DNA of 64,000 bases from Streptomyces rhizosphaerihabitans (GCF_025399795.1 NZ_JAODTZ010000012.1:124001-188000), one strand, 5' to 3'. Shown: positions 24,555 to 33,263, counted from the first letter of the stretch. Notes: generated from the sequence alone by a model not told the origin. Numbers and translations are program-made.

Positions 24555-25703
24555 GTGACGGCGCAGCGCCCCATCGTTCCGGCCACCTTCACCGGAGACG
24601 CGAACCCCTACGGAGGCGGCGACCCGTACGCGGACTACCGCACCGCTGACTTCCCGTTCACCCAGTACGTCAACCTCGCCGACCGGCAGCTCGGCGCCGG
24701 GGTCGTCGCCGCCAACGACGAGTTCTTCGCCCAGCGTGAGAACCTCCTCGTGGCCGAGGCCGCCGCGTTCGACCCCGAGCACTTCGGCCACAAGGGCAAG
24801 ATCATGGACGGCTGGGAGACCCGACGGCGCCGTGGCGCCTCGGCCGGGCACCCGTGGCCGACCGCCGAGGACCACGACTGGGCCCTGGTACGCCTCGGAG
24901 CCCCCGGCGTGATCCGGGGGATCGTCGTCGACACGGCCCACTTCCGCGGCAACTATCCCCAGGCGGTGTCGGTCGAGGGCGCGTCGGTGCCCGGTTCGCC
25001 CTCTCCCGAGGAACTTCTGGCGGACGACGTGAAGTGGACGGCCCTCGTACCGCGCACGCCGGTCGGCGGTCACGCGGCCAACGGATTCGCCGTCTCCGTC
25101 GAACAGCGCTTCACCCACGTGCGCGTCAACCAGCATCCCGACGGGGGCATCGCGCGGCTGCGCGTGTACGGCGAGGTCGTGCCCGACCCGCGCTGGCTGT
25201 CCGTCCTCGGCACCTTCGATGTGGTCGCCCTGGAGAACGGCGGACAGGTCGAGGACGCCTCCAACCTCTTCTACTCACCCGCCACCAACACGATCCAGCC
25301 GGGCCGCTCCCGCAAGATGGACGACGGGTGGGAGACCCGCCGGCGCCGCGACAACGGCAACGACTGGATCCGCTACCGGCTCGTCGCCCAGTCCGAGATC
25401 CGCGCCATCGAGATCGACACGGCGTACCTGAAGGGCAACAGCGCCGGATGGGCCTCGGTTTCGGTGAGGAACGGCGGCGAAGACGGCGAAGGCGACGCGG
25501 GGGAGTGGGCCGAGATCCTGCCCCGCACCCGCCTTCAGCCCGACACCAACCACCGCTTCACCCTCACCGCACCCGTCGTCGGCACCCACGCGCGCGTGGA
25601 CATCTTCCCGGACGGCGGCATCTCCCGCCTGCGCCTCTTCGGCTCCCTGACGGAGGAGGGCACCTCACGCCTGACGGCACGCCACCAGGAACTGGGCGGT
25701 TGA
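24555..25703 (+). CDS. alc: allantoicase
   Basis: A 382-aa allantoicase that splits allantoate into ureidoglycolate and urea. The protein is a tandem duplication of one jelly-roll unit: the motif KIMDGWETRRRR in the first half returns as KMDDGWETRRRR in the second, and each half has a conserved DTAHFRGNYP / DTAYLKGNSAG and HPDGGIARLRVYG / FPDGGISRLRLFG pair. The GTG at 24555 is the best start in a frame that opens at 24414. It lies 220 bp after allantoinase, a gap without a gene, and is probably expressed from the same operator. Confidence 0.94.
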   Translation: MTAQRPIVPATFTGDANPYGGGDPYADYRTADFPFTQYVNLADRQLGAGVVAANDEFFAQRENLLVAEAAAFDPEHFGHKGKIMDGWETRRRRGASAGHPWPTAEDHDWALVRLGAPGVIRGIVVDTAHFRGNYPQAVSVEGASVPGSPSPEELLADDVKWTALVPRTPVGGHAANGFAVSVEQRFTHVRVNQHPDGGIARLRVYGEVVPDPRWLSVLGTFDVVALENGGQVEDASNLFYSPATNTIQPGRSRKMDDGWETRRRRDNGNDWIRYRLVAQSEIRAIEIDTAYLKGNSAGWASVSVRNGGEDGEGDAGEWAEILPRTRLQPDTNHRFTLTAPVVGTHARVDIFPDGGISRLRLFGSLTEEGTSRLTARHQELGG

Positions 25704-25974
25704 GCCTTCCGGATCCGTCGTCCGGAGCCGTGGGGCCTGCGGCGCTCCCCCTGGTCCCGGTCCTGGTCCCGGTCCTCTGGTCTAGCGGTCTGGTGGTCGA
25801 GCGGGTCGAGCGGGTCGTGGGGGTCGTGGGGGTCGTGGGGGCGCGCCGATGCCGGTGCGCCCCCACGGGCCGTGGTCCGCCTTGGGCCGGGTACCACGCG
25901 TGTCCTGGTAGTTCTGCTGGCCCTTGCTGGCCCTTGCTGGTCCGGGTATCGGGTGCGGGGTGTGTCGTGCCGCG
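25704..25974. other. low-complexity gap after allantoicase
   Basis: No gene is visible. The DNA is built of short repeats, for example GGTCGAGCGGGTCGAGC followed by three GGTCGTGGG units at about 25795-25850, and TGGCCCTTGC twice near 25918-25940. It separates the ureide block from the arsenic island. Confidence 0.6.
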
Positions 25975-26462
25975 TTACGCCGCGTGGCCTCCGTCCACCG
26001 CGAACTCCGCCCCCGTCACATACCCCGCCTCGCTTCCCGCCAGATACGCGACCATCGAGGCGACCTCGTCGGGGGCGCCGAAGCGGCCGAGGGCGGTCAT
26101 CGCGCTCTGGCCCGGTGCGTACGGGCCGTCCGCCGGATTCATGTCCGTGTCGATGGGGCCGGGATGGACGATGTTGGCGGTGATCCCCCGGGTGCCCAGT
26201 TCCCGGGCCAGCGCCTTGGTGAGGCCGATCAGCGCGGACTTGCTCGTGGCGTAGAGCGTCCCCCCGGGGCCGGGGACCCGCTGTGTCATGCAACTGCCGA
26301 TCGTGATGATCCGCCCTCCCGCCCCGAGGTGCGGCGCGGCCACCGGGAGGCCAGAAACACCCCCCGGACGTTGACGGCGAGCACCTGCTCGACCTCCGCC
26401 GGGGACAGTGAGTCCAACGGTCCGAGCACTCCCACCCCAACGTTGTTGACGAGTACGTCGAG
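25975..26462 (-). pseudogene. short-chain dehydrogenase (SDR), truncated and frameshifted
   Basis: Two frames together give a classical SDR without its N-terminus. The upstream part reads LDVLVNNVGVGVLGPL and VNVRGVFLASR; the downstream part reads APHLGAGGRIITIGS, the catalytic LYATSKSALIGLTKAL (YxxxK), IVHPGPIDTDM and AGYVTGAEFAVDGG. They join if one base is restored near 26344 (SRVAAPHLG). The GxxxGIG cofactor loop is missing because the gene is fused at about 26462 to an MFS fragment. Confidence 0.85.
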
Positions 26463-26755
26463 CCGCCAGGACAGGCGGTCATCACGGTTCGCGGGTCGTG
26501 GCGGTCGATGATGCGGCCGACGCGGATCCCGGTAAGGGCGGAGACGAGCAGGGCGGCAGAGAACGCTGCGGTGGTCGCTCCGGCCGGCCACCGGGCGGCA
26601 GCAGTGATCCGGGGGTTCAGGACCGGGAAGGCGTAGTAGACGATGCCCCAGCTGGTGATCTGGGTGACGCACAGGGCGGGCAGGGCGGCGCGGGGCCGCG
26701 ACCGGTCCCCGGTTCCGGTCGCGGCCCCGCTGGTCTGAAGGTCGGTCGTCGACGG
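26463..26755 (-). pseudogene. N-terminal fragment of an MFS transporter
   Basis: The frame reads ALPALCVTQITSWGIVYYAF, then AAFSAALLVSALTGIRVGRIIDRHDPR, which is the first two membrane helices and the loop-2-3 motif of a major-facilitator pump. It stops being MFS-like at about 26465, where the SDR fragment begins. No good start codon is visible directly after the arsI stop. MFS pumps of this sort are common in ars clusters, so it may have been an organoarsenical exporter. Confidence 0.75.
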
Positions 26756-27217
26756 TCAGCAGCAGCCTGCCGCTGAGGTCGTCGACTCGTCCGGCGTCTC
26801 CTCGCTCTGGTCGGCGCAGCAGGCGCTGCCCTGTTGTTTTGCGAGGGTGCCCGCGTCGGCCTTGACGACGTAGACCTCCCAGGGTTCCTGTCCCGGGCCG
26901 TGGACCCAGACCTTGTCCTGGAGGGCATAGCAGCAGGTGGTGTCGTTCTCCTCGACGGTGGCCATCCCGGCTTCGGCGAGCCGGAGGGTGGCTGCGTGCA
27001 CCGCCTCTGTCGTGTCGACCTCGACGCCGAGGTGGTCCATACGGGTTTCCTCTCCCGCGGTGCCTTCGACGAGGACGAGCTTGAGCGGGGGCTCGGCGAT
27101 GGTGAAGTTGGCGTATCCGTCGCGGAGTTTGGCGGGCCCGGTGCCGAACAGCTTGGTGTAGAAGGCGATGGACGCGGCGAGATCGGGGACGCGGAGAGCG
27201 AGCTGGACGCGGGACAT
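26756..27217 (-). CDS. arsI: ArsI-type C-As lyase (glyoxalase/VOC family)
   Basis: A 153-aa VOC-family dioxygenase. The vicinal cysteine pair that binds trivalent organoarsenicals is at 95-96 (NDTTCCYALQDKVWV), and the predicted metal ligands Gln5, His62 (RMDHLGVEVD) and Glu114 (EPWEVYVV) are in register with ArsI. It cleaves the C-As bond of methylarsenite or trivalent aromatic arsenicals. The C-terminal tail adds two more Cys pairs (SACCADQ and AAGCC), perhaps for metal capture. The start at 27217 has AGGAGG 6 bp upstream. It is the second gene after the FAD oxidoreductase on the same strand. CadI-type proteins are close relatives. Confidence 0.9.
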   Translation of the reverse strand: MSRVQLALRVPDLAASIAFYTKLFGTGPAKLRDGYANFTIAEPPLKLVLVEGTAGEETRMDHLGVEVDTTEAVHAATLRLAEAGMATVEENDTTCCYALQDKVWVHGPGQEPWEVYVVKADAGTLAKQQGSACCADQSEETPDESTTSAAGCC

Positions 27218-27252
27218 GGCGAGCCTCCTGCTGGTGATGGGTGGGGTGGTGG

Positions 27253-28626
27253 TCAGCAGCCGCCGGAGGGGGCCGGAGTGCCGATGCCGATCTGGAGAGT
27301 GGTCGGGGCCGCGCAGCATCCTCCGCTGGCGCTGTCCTGCGTGGCGTCCGAGTCGTCGAACAGGCCGGCGCCGCCGCAGACTCCGGTCTCCGGCAGGGTC
27401 AACTCGACCCGCTCGGCGGCCTCCTGGTCGCCCGCGAGCGCGGCGGCGATGGAGCGGACCTGCTCGTAGCCGGTCATCGCGAGGAACGTGGGGGCGCGGC
27501 CGTAGGACTTCATGCCGACCAGGTAGACGTCCTTCTCCGGGTGGGACAGTTCGTTGACTCCGTGCGGGTAGACGGTGCCGCAGGAGTGCTGGTTGGGGTC
27601 GATGAGCGGGGCCAGCTCGGTGGGTGCCTGGAGGCGCTCGTCGAGGCCGAGGCGGAGCTCGGACAGGAAGGACAGGTCGGGGCGGAAGCCGGTGAGGACG
27701 ATGACCTCGTCGACCGGGTCGAGGCGGCGGCCGTCCTCGCCGACGAGGACCAGGCGGCCGTCGGTGTCGCGTTCGACGGCGTCGGTGCGGAAGCCGGTGA
27801 CCGCGTCGGCGTGGCCCTCGTCGACGGCGGCCTTGGCGGCGAGGCCCAGGGCTCCGCGGGCGGGAAGCTGGTCGGAGGTACCGCCGCCGAAGGTGGAGCC
27901 GGAGATGCCCCGGCGCAGGATCCACACGCCCTTGGTGCCGGTGCCGTCGTCGGACTTGGCGAGGTCGGCGAGGTAGGCGAGCGCGGTGAACGCGGAGGCG
28001 CCGGAACCGATGACCGCAGTGCGCTTGCCCGCGTACCGGGCGCGGACGGCCGGATCCTTGAGGTCGGGCACGCGGTAGGTGATCCGGTCGGACGCGGCCT
28101 TCTCGCCGAGGGCCGGAAGGCCGCTGCCGCCGGCCGGGCCCGGGGTGGTCCAGGTGCCGGAGGCGTCGATCACCGCGCGGGCGAACAGCCGCTCCTCACC
28201 GCCGTCCGCGTGGGTGACGTGGACGACGAACGGCTGAGCCTCCCGGTCGGCGTCCACGATCCGGTCCCGGCCCGCACGGGACACGCCGGTGACGGTGGCG
28301 CCGAAGCGCACCTTCTCGCTGAGGACGTCGGCGAGCGGCTGGAGGTACTGCTCGGCCCAGTCCCCGCCCGAGGGGTAGGTGGCGGCATCCGGCTTCACCC
28401 ACCCCGTGGGGGCGAGCAGCTTCTCTGCGGCCGGGTCGGTGACCTCGCCCCAGGTGGAGAACAGTCGCACGTGTGCCCACTCGCGCACCGCCGCGCCGGC
28501 GACCGGCCCGGCTTCCAGGACCAGCGGCGTGAGACCGCGGTCGACCAGGTGGGCGGCGGCAGCGAGTCCGGCGGGGCCGGCTCCGATCACGACGACGGGC
28601 AGATCGGTGGTGACAGGCGCGTTCAC
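27253..28626 (-). CDS. FAD/NAD(P)-dependent oxidoreductase of the ars cluster
   Basis: A 457-aa two-dinucleotide-domain flavoprotein. The FAD loop is VVVIGAGPAGLAAAAHL near the start, the NAD(P) loop is TAVIGSGASAFTALAYL near 200, and the C-terminal FAD motif is KDVYLVGMKSYGRAPTFLAMTGYEQ. The tail is cysteine-rich (SGGCCAAPT, ending PSGGC), which hints at arsenic or metal contact. Such proteins accompany arsI and arsR in actinobacteria; the reaction is not established. The GTG at 28626 has GAGGAG 7 bp upstream, which is preferred over the ATG at 28704 inside the operator region. Confidence 0.85.
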   Translation of the reverse strand: MNAPVTTDLPVVVIGAGPAGLAAAAHLVDRGLTPLVLEAGPVAGAAVREWAHVRLFSTWGEVTDPAAEKLLAPTGWVKPDAATYPSGGDWAEQYLQPLADVLSEKVRFGATVTGVSRAGRDRIVDADREAQPFVVHVTHADGGEERLFARAVIDASGTWTTPGPAGGSGLPALGEKAASDRITYRVPDLKDPAVRARYAGKRTAVIGSGASAFTALAYLADLAKSDDGTGTKGVWILRRGISGSTFGGGTSDQLPARGALGLAAKAAVDEGHADAVTGFRTDAVERDTDGRLVLVGEDGRRLDPVDEVIVLTGFRPDLSFLSELRLGLDERLQAPTELAPLIDPNQHSCGTVYPHGVNELSHPEKDVYLVGMKSYGRAPTFLAMTGYEQVRSIAAALAGDQEAAERVELTLPETGVCGGAGLFDDSDATQDSASGGCCAAPTTLQIGIGTPAPSGGC

Positions 28627-28696
28627 GGTCGACTCCTCGGTATTTCGACATCCGTCGATGGCTTGCCTGGTCAGCATGGCACCTGATTCGATAAGC

Positions 28697-28792
28697 GTCA
28701 ACATAGATAATCATCTAATCTTGGCTGGGCGAGGAGTGTTTCGGTGGCCGGTCCGGTCCTCGCGGGCTGGTTAGATGTGTGTCAACATAGAT
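28697..28792. promoter_or_regulatory. duplicated ArsR operator in the divergent arsR/oxidoreductase gap
   Basis: The 12-bp sequence GTCAACATAGAT occurs at 28697-28708 and again at 28781-28792, in direct orientation, 84 bp apart. The first copy overlaps the inverted repeat TAGAT-AATC-ATCTA (28704-28717). One copy serves the FAD oxidoreductase/arsI operon and the other lies 3 bp before the arsR start, so ArsR binding at both would silence both directions. Confidence 0.8.
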
Positions 28793-28794
28793 GC

Positions 28795-29169
28795 ATGTCG
28801 AATATGGAGCTGTTGCCGCTGCTGGAGCCCACCGACCAGGCTGTGGAACCGTGCTGTCCACCGCTCACCGAGCGCCCGTTCACCGCCGGGGAGGCCGAGA
28901 CGGCCGCACGGATGTTCAAGGCCCTGGGTGACCCGGTGCGGCTGCGGCTGTTCTCGGCAGTGGCCTCGCACGAGGGCGGCGAGGCCTGCGTGTGCGACAT
29001 CTCCGACGTCGGTGTCTCCCAGCCGACGGTCTCCCACCACCTGAAGAAGCTCAAGGAGGCAGGCCTGCTCACCTCGGAGCGTCGCGGCACCTGGGTCTAC
29101 TACCGGGTCGAGCCGTCCGTGCTGGCCGCGATGGGCAAGCTGCTGAGCACTGCCCCGGCCGCGGTCTGA
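28795..29169 (+). CDS. arsR: ArsR/SmtB-family arsenic-responsive repressor
   Basis: A 124-aa winged-helix repressor. The alpha-3 metal-binding motif is ACVCDISD (two Cys spaced by one, as in As(III)-sensing ArsR), followed by the recognition helix VSQPTVSHHLKKLKEAGLL and the wing GTWVYYRVEP. An additional N-terminal Cys pair (EPCCPPL) could supply a third ligand. The ATG at 28795 comes 2 bp after an operator copy and no Shine-Dalgarno is seen, so the mRNA may be nearly leaderless. It represses itself and the divergent oxidoreductase/arsI operon. Confidence 0.92.
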   Translation: MSNMELLPLLEPTDQAVEPCCPPLTERPFTAGEAETAARMFKALGDPVRLRLFSAVASHEGGEACVCDISDVGVSQPTVSHHLKKLKEAGLLTSERRGTWVYYRVEPSVLAAMGKLLSTAPAAV

Positions 29170-29352
29170 CTGTGGCCGGGAAGCCAAGGAAGCCTCACCA
29201 TGGCCAGCCCGACCACCGACGGAGGGCGAGTGCTGTGCCCTGCCCCACCGGGTGCGCAGATCAGGTCTCGGAGATCTGCCGGGCAGGCATCGATGAACGC
29301 AATGACCTTTGAGACCTGCGAGCCGACATGGTCGGGCCTCGGCGTGGCCGAG

Positions 29353-29688
29353 TCAGTGACTGCGGGGCGCGTACATGATCACGGACATGCCCGCAAGGCA
29401 CACCAGGGCTCCGATGACGTCGTAGCGGTCCGGGCGGTATCCGTCGGCGACCATGCCCCAGGCGATCGACCCGGCCACGAAGATCCCGCCGTACGCGGCG
29501 AGGATGCGCCCGAAGTTGTCATCGGACTGGAAGGTCGCCACTACTCCGTAGAGGCCAAGGGCGATGACGCCGGCACCGACCCAGGCCCAGCCCTTGTGCT
29601 CGCGGATGCCCTGCCACACCAACCAGGCGCCGCCGATCTCGAAGAAGGCGGCGACGACGAACAGGGCAACGGAACGAGCAACGGTCAT
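29353..29688 (-). CDS. YnfA-family membrane protein (UPF0060)
   Basis: A 111-aa protein with four membrane helices, the YnfA family, related in shape to small multidrug resistance (SMR) pumps. The landmarks are [12 protein letters not shown] (with the membrane Glu), [19 protein letters not shown] and [18 protein letters not shown] drug-export role has been proposed for the family; here it stands within the arsenic genes. The 183-bp gap downstream (29170-29352), between it and the convergent arsR, holds nothing I can name. Confidence 0.9.
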   Translation of the reverse strand: MTVARSVALFVVAAFFEIGGAWLVWQGIREHKGWAWVGAGVIALGLYGVVATFQSDDNFGRILAAYGGIFVAGSIAWGMVADGYRPDRYDVIGALVCLAGMSVIMYAPRSH

Positions 29689-29699
29689 ACCGGCTGACC

Positions 29700-30024
<325 letters not shown>

Positions 30025-30028
<4 letters not shown>

Positions 30029-30780
30029 CCGGCGGGCTGCTCGGCCTCGCGTCGGCCGGGCATGAAGATGAGCGCCACCAGCGCCAACCCCACCACTGCG
30101 CCGACGAGCTGCATGGCGATGAACCCGGGCACCGAGCCGGGAGCGATGCCGGCGAACGTGTCGGTGAACGCGCGGCCGATCGTGACCGCCGGGTTGGCGA
30201 AGGACGTCGACGAGGTGAACCAGTAGGCGGCGCCGATGTAGGAGGCGACCGCGACGGGCGCGAAGCGCAGCCGGTCGGTGCGGGCCAGGCCGAAGATCAG
30301 CAGGATCAGCCCGGCGGTCGCGACGACCTCGCCCAGCAGCAGGTACCCCGCCGAACGGTTGTGCGTGGACCATTTCACCATCGGCGCACCGAACATCGCG
30401 TCGGCCAGGAAGGCGCCGGCGATCGCGCCGACGATCTGGGCGGGGACGTAGAAGACGGTCTCGCGCAGGGTGACTCCGGCGCCGCCGCGGCGGGCGGTCC
30501 ACCACTCGGCAAGGGTGACGGCCGGGTTGAAGTGCGCGCCGGAGACCGGGCCGAGCAGAAGGATCAGGACTCCGAGGCCGAAGACGGTGGCGGTGGAGTT
30601 GGCGAGCAGTTGCAGGCCCACATCCTTGGTCAGCTCGGTGGCCTGGATGCCGGAGCCGACCACGATGGCCACCAGGGCCGCGGTGCCCACCAGTTCGGCT
30701 GCCACCTTGGCGATCAGCGGGGGTGCCTGAGGCGGAGCGGCACCGGGGGCGGGCTGGGGTGCGACAGTGGCGGGAGTCAT
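30025..30780 (-). CDS. aquaporin-family channel (arsenical AqpS-like)
   Basis: A 251-aa MIP-family channel with both pore motifs, HFNPAVTLAEWW (NPA 1) and SFANPAVTIGRAF (NPA 2), and six hydrophobic helices. In ars operons such channels (AqpS) let arsenite leave the cell after ArsC reduces arsenate, driven by the gradient. It follows an ArsR gene on the same strand. The start at 30780 has GAGGG upstream; longer frames reach back into the repressor gene and are not credible. The first 20 residues are a Pro/Ala-rich tail. Confidence 0.9.
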
Positions 30781-30866
30781 GGCGGTTCCCTCGGTGCTGT
30801 CGTGCTCGGTGGCCTCGGTGGCGGTCAACAGGACTCCTCGGTGCAGGTCTCCGCAGGGTGCGGAGA

Positions 30867-31181
30867 TCAGGGACAGGACCGCTTGATGTTGTTCTCGGCG
30901 GTGGTGCGCGCGGTCTCCGCCAGGTCGGCGAACTGGCCCGCGAGGGAGGCGATGACGTCGGGCCTGAGCCGGTAGTAGGTGAACCGGCCGCACGGCTCGG
31001 TGTCCACGATCCCGGCCTCGCGCAGCACCTTCAGATGGTTGGAGAGGTTGGTCTGCTTGGCTCCCGTCTCCTCGATCAGGTGCGTGCTGCACAGCGTCTC
31101 CCTGGCGAGCAGGGTGACGATCCGGAGCCGCAACGGGTCGGCGAGAACCCGCATCAGATCAGTGTCGACTGACGTCATCAT
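30867..31181 (-). CDS. arsR: second ArsR-family repressor
   Basis: A 104-aa ArsR repressor. Its helix-turn-helix is TLCSTHLIEETGAKQTNLSNHLKVLREAGIV and its wing CGRFTYYRL. In place of the classical CxC on alpha-3 it has Cys in ETLCSTHL, another in TEPCGRF and a third at the end (KRSCP), so its As(III) site is arranged differently, as in the CgArsR-type repressors. It leads the aquaporin operon and diverges from the arsC genes across a strong palindrome. Confidence 0.9.
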   Translation of the reverse strand: MMTSVDTDLMRVLADPLRLRIVTLLARETLCSTHLIEETGAKQTNLSNHLKVLREAGIVDTEPCGRFTYYRLRPDVIASLAGQFADLAETARTTAENNIKRSCP

Positions 31182-31197
31182 GGACTGATACTTTCAC

Positions 31198-31229
31198 ATC
31201 ACTCCAGGCTGATACCAGCATGGAGTGAT
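31198..31229. promoter_or_regulatory. perfect 9-bp inverted repeat, ArsR operator
   Basis: ATCACTCCA (31198-31206) and TGGAGTGAT (31221-31229) form a perfect inverted repeat with a 14-bp spacer, in the gap between the second arsR and the divergent arsC genes. The sequence CTGATAC repeats at 31184-31190 and 31209-31215 on the same side. Confidence 0.8.
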
Positions 31230-31285
31230 TCTTGGGACCCGCATCCCCACGCAGGTGGGGACCCATGCTCCGAAAGGGGTTTGCC

Positions 31286-31956
31286 ATGACCGCACCCCCG
31301 CCCCCTGTCCTGCCGGACGAACGTCTCGCGGCCGGCATTTCCGCTCTCGCCCTCCGCTACCGCGGGCGCTTCTCGCCCGAGACCGTCCAGCGCCTGGTCA
31401 TCGACTCCTACGACCGCCTCGCCGAGCACGCGCGCGTCCGTACCCACCTGGTCGTGCCGGCCGAGCACCTCGCCGCCGAGAGGCTCGACGCACTCGCCCG
31501 CGTGCAGGGGGCGCCTGGTGTCGGTCTGCCCCGTGTGCTGTTCGTGTGCAGCCTCCCCCACGTTCGAACAACCTCGCGCGGGGGACCCCCACCGCGGGCC
31601 GCTCGCAGATGGCCGCCGCCCTTCTCGCGCACCGCGCCGGCGGCCATGTCGTCGTCTCCTCAGCCGGTACGCACCCTGCCACCGAGGTCGGGACCGTCGT
31701 CGCGCAGGTTCTGGCCGAGGCCGGAGCGGACGTCACGGACGCCTGTCCCGAGCCGCTGACCGACGAGGTCGTGCGGGCCGCCGACATCGTCATCACGATG
31801 GGGTGCGGGGACGCGTGCCCGGTCGTGCCCGGCCGCCGCTACCTGGACTGGCCCGTGACGGACCCCGAGGGCGCACCGATCGCCGTCGTCCGCGGAATCC
31901 GCGACGAGATCGACACCCGTATCACCGAACTGCTCGACTCCATGCGGATCACCTGA
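31286..31956 (+). pseudogene. arsC: arsenate reductase with N-terminal three-helix domain, split by a palindromic insert
   Basis: The first frame encodes a three-helix domain (LAAGISALALRYRGRFSPET, then SYDRLAEHARVRTHLVVP) and enters the LMW-phosphatase fold at GLPRVLFVCS. The second frame resumes at AGRSQMAAALLAHRAGGHVV and continues to the end, including MGCGDACPVVPGRRYLDWPV. Between them, exactly in the CX5R catalytic loop, lies about 35 bp of extra GC-palindromic DNA (31553-31590) that also shifts the frame. The gene is therefore inactive. An intact short copy follows at 32068. Confidence 0.88.
31553..31590. repeat. palindromic mini-repeat inserted in arsC
   Basis: CTCCCCCACG begins the insert and GCGGGGGACCCCC ends it, so TCCCCC pairs with GGGGGA, with a further GGGGGACCCCC palindrome at the end. 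Related GC palindromes are at 48680-48716 and 60604-60619. Compared with the intact arsC at 32068 the net gain is about 35 bp. Confidence 0.75.
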
Positions 31957-31969
31957 ACTTCCCATCCCG

Positions 31970-32045
31970 CACCATCCGCTCAACCCGCTCAACCCGCTCA
32001 ACCCGCTCAACCCGCACCATCCGCTCAACCCGCACCATCCGCTCG
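31970..32045 (+). repeat. 10-bp tandem repeats between the arsC genes
   Basis: Units of the form CCGCTCAACC and CCGCACCATC alternate seven to eight times in the 111-bp gap upstream of the intact arsC. They lie directly before its Shine-Dalgarno (AAAGGAAG, 32055-32062), so they would form the intercistronic leader. Confidence 0.85.
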
Positions 32046-32067
32046 ATCACTCGCAAAGGAAGCACCG

Positions 32068-32487
32068 ATGTCCTCCAGCCCGCTCGCCTCCGTCCTGTTC
32101 GTCTGTGTCCACAACGCCGGGCGCTCGCAGATGGCCGCCGGATTCCTGAACCACCTCGCGGGCGACCGGATCGAGGTCCGCTCCGCCGGCTCGATCCCGG
32201 GCGACCAGGTCAACCCCGCCGCCGTCGAGGCCATGAAGGAAGTCGGCGTCGACATCGCCGACGCCAAGCCGAAGATCCTCACCACCGAGGCCGTCCAGGC
32301 CTCCGACTACGTCATCACCATGGGCTGCGGCGACGCCTGCCCCGTCTTCCCCGGCAAGAAGTACCTCGACTGGGCGCTCGAAGACCCGGCCGGCAAGGGC
32401 GTCGAGTCGGTGCGCCCGATCCGGGACGAGATCAAGACCCGCATCGAGGCGCTGATCGCCGAGATCGACGCGAAGCGGGAGGCGTGA
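32068..32487 (+). CDS. arsC: arsenate reductase, LMW-phosphatase fold
   Basis: A 139-aa arsenate reductase. The nucleophilic loop CVHNAGR is at 13-19 (CX5R) and two further cysteines in MGCGDACPVFPGKKYLDW (86 and 90) can form the redox relay to thioredoxin or mycoredoxin. It lacks the N-terminal three-helix domain that the broken upstream copy carries. It reduces As(V) to As(III). An AAAGGAAG site precedes the ATG at 32068, and its stop overlaps the thioredoxin reductase remnant (GTGA). Confidence 0.93.
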   Translation: MSSSPLASVLFVCVHNAGRSQMAAGFLNHLAGDRIEVRSAGSIPGDQVNPAAVEAMKEVGVDIADAKPKILTTEAVQASDYVITMGCGDACPVFPGKKYLDWALEDPAGKGVESVRPIRDEIKTRIEALIAEIDAKREA

Positions 32488-32777
32488 CGTCCGTGACGGG
32501 CACCGGCATGCGCGAGGTCATCGCCATCGGCCACGACCCGCGCGCCGAACTGTTCAACGGCCGGCTCGACTTGGACGACGACGGCTGTCTCAAGGTCCAG
32601 TCCCCTTCCACCCGTACTGACGTCCCCGGGGTCTACGGTGCCGGCGACGTCGTCGACCGCACCTACCGCCAGGCCATCACCGCCGCAGCCGGCGGATGCG
32701 CAGCCGCCCTCGACGCCGAGCGTTACCTTGCTGCCCGAGCAGCGGGCGAACCGGAGCTGGTCGCCGTCAGCGCATAG
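32484..32777 (+). pseudogene. C-terminal remnant of thioredoxin reductase
   Basis: A 97-residue frame begins at a GTG overlapping the arsC stop and reads VIAIGHDPRAELF, GRLDLDDDGCLKVQ, TRTDVPGVYGAGDVVDRTYRQAITAAAGGCAAALDAERYL. This is the last FAD-binding segment of TrxB. The NADPH domain and CxxC are absent. In other ars operons a full thioredoxin reductase (arsT) follows arsC, so this is what remains of it. The short frame could still be translated by coupling. Confidence 0.88.
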
Positions 32778-32818
32778 GACAGGACGCCACCCCGCAGCCT
32801 GCTGATCGTGCAGTGAGG

Positions 32819-32848
32819 AGGCTCTGCCCCAGTACCTGGGCAGAGCCT
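32819..32848 (+). terminator. 11-bp perfect stem terminator after the arsC operon
   Basis: AGGCTCTGCCC (32819-32829) pairs exactly with GGGCAGAGCCT (32838-32848) across an 8-nt loop, 42 bp after the end of the thioredoxin reductase remnant. A short TTC tail follows. Confidence 0.85.
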
Positions 32849-32993
32849 TCAGACGATGAGCTCGACCAAGACGCGAGCCCGAAGGCGGGCGTGCCAACCG
32901 CATTCGATCTCGGCCCGGTGGGATCGCGGTTCACCGCACGCACGGGTGCCGTGGGCGGCTGCCGGTCGTCACCGCTGTCTGTGGTCGTTGATG

Positions 32994-33245
32994 TCAGCGG
33001 AACAGCTCCGGCACGGGCAGACCTGGAGCGGCTCGTCCCGGCCGGTCGGCCCAACCCCGCCGGACATGCCGTCCGGCACACTTCCACAGTGACCGGCAGG
33101 TCCGCCGGCCTTCGCCCTCCCGCTCGGAGAGAACGAAGGAGCCGGACGTCATGGGCTGCCGACCGCACTTAGGACAGACCGGGCCGTCACTGATTGTGCG
33201 GGGCTCATGACACCCATCACGCCCATCACACCCAGAACGAGGCAA
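32994..33245 (-). CDS. small zinc-ribbon protein
   Basis: The frame encodes a short CPKCG ribbon start (GPVCPKCGRQPMTSGSFVLSE, split at the Cys pair) with a second Cys pair at RTCRSLWKCAGRHVRRGW and ends PGLPVPELFR. The two pairs would bind one zinc. No family name comes to mind, but the compact layout looks genuine. The start is uncertain: the frame opens with TTG at 33245 over a short repeat (GATGGGCGTGATGGGTG), and the ribbon itself begins near 33185. It may have lost its original start codon. Confidence 0.45.
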   Translation of the reverse strand: MPRSGCDGRDGCHEPRTISDGPVCPKCGRQPMTSGSFVLSEREGEGRRTCRSLWKCAGRHVRRGWADRPGRAAPGLPVPELFR

Positions 33246-33263
33246 GCGTTGCCTGCGGCGGCA

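Noticed and set aside
29200-29697. A 165-residue protein after arsR
   Set aside because: It is antisense to ynfA for most of its length and has no recognisable motif.
31970-32045. CRISPR-like array
   Set aside because: Units are 10 bp without spacers, a simple tandem repeat.
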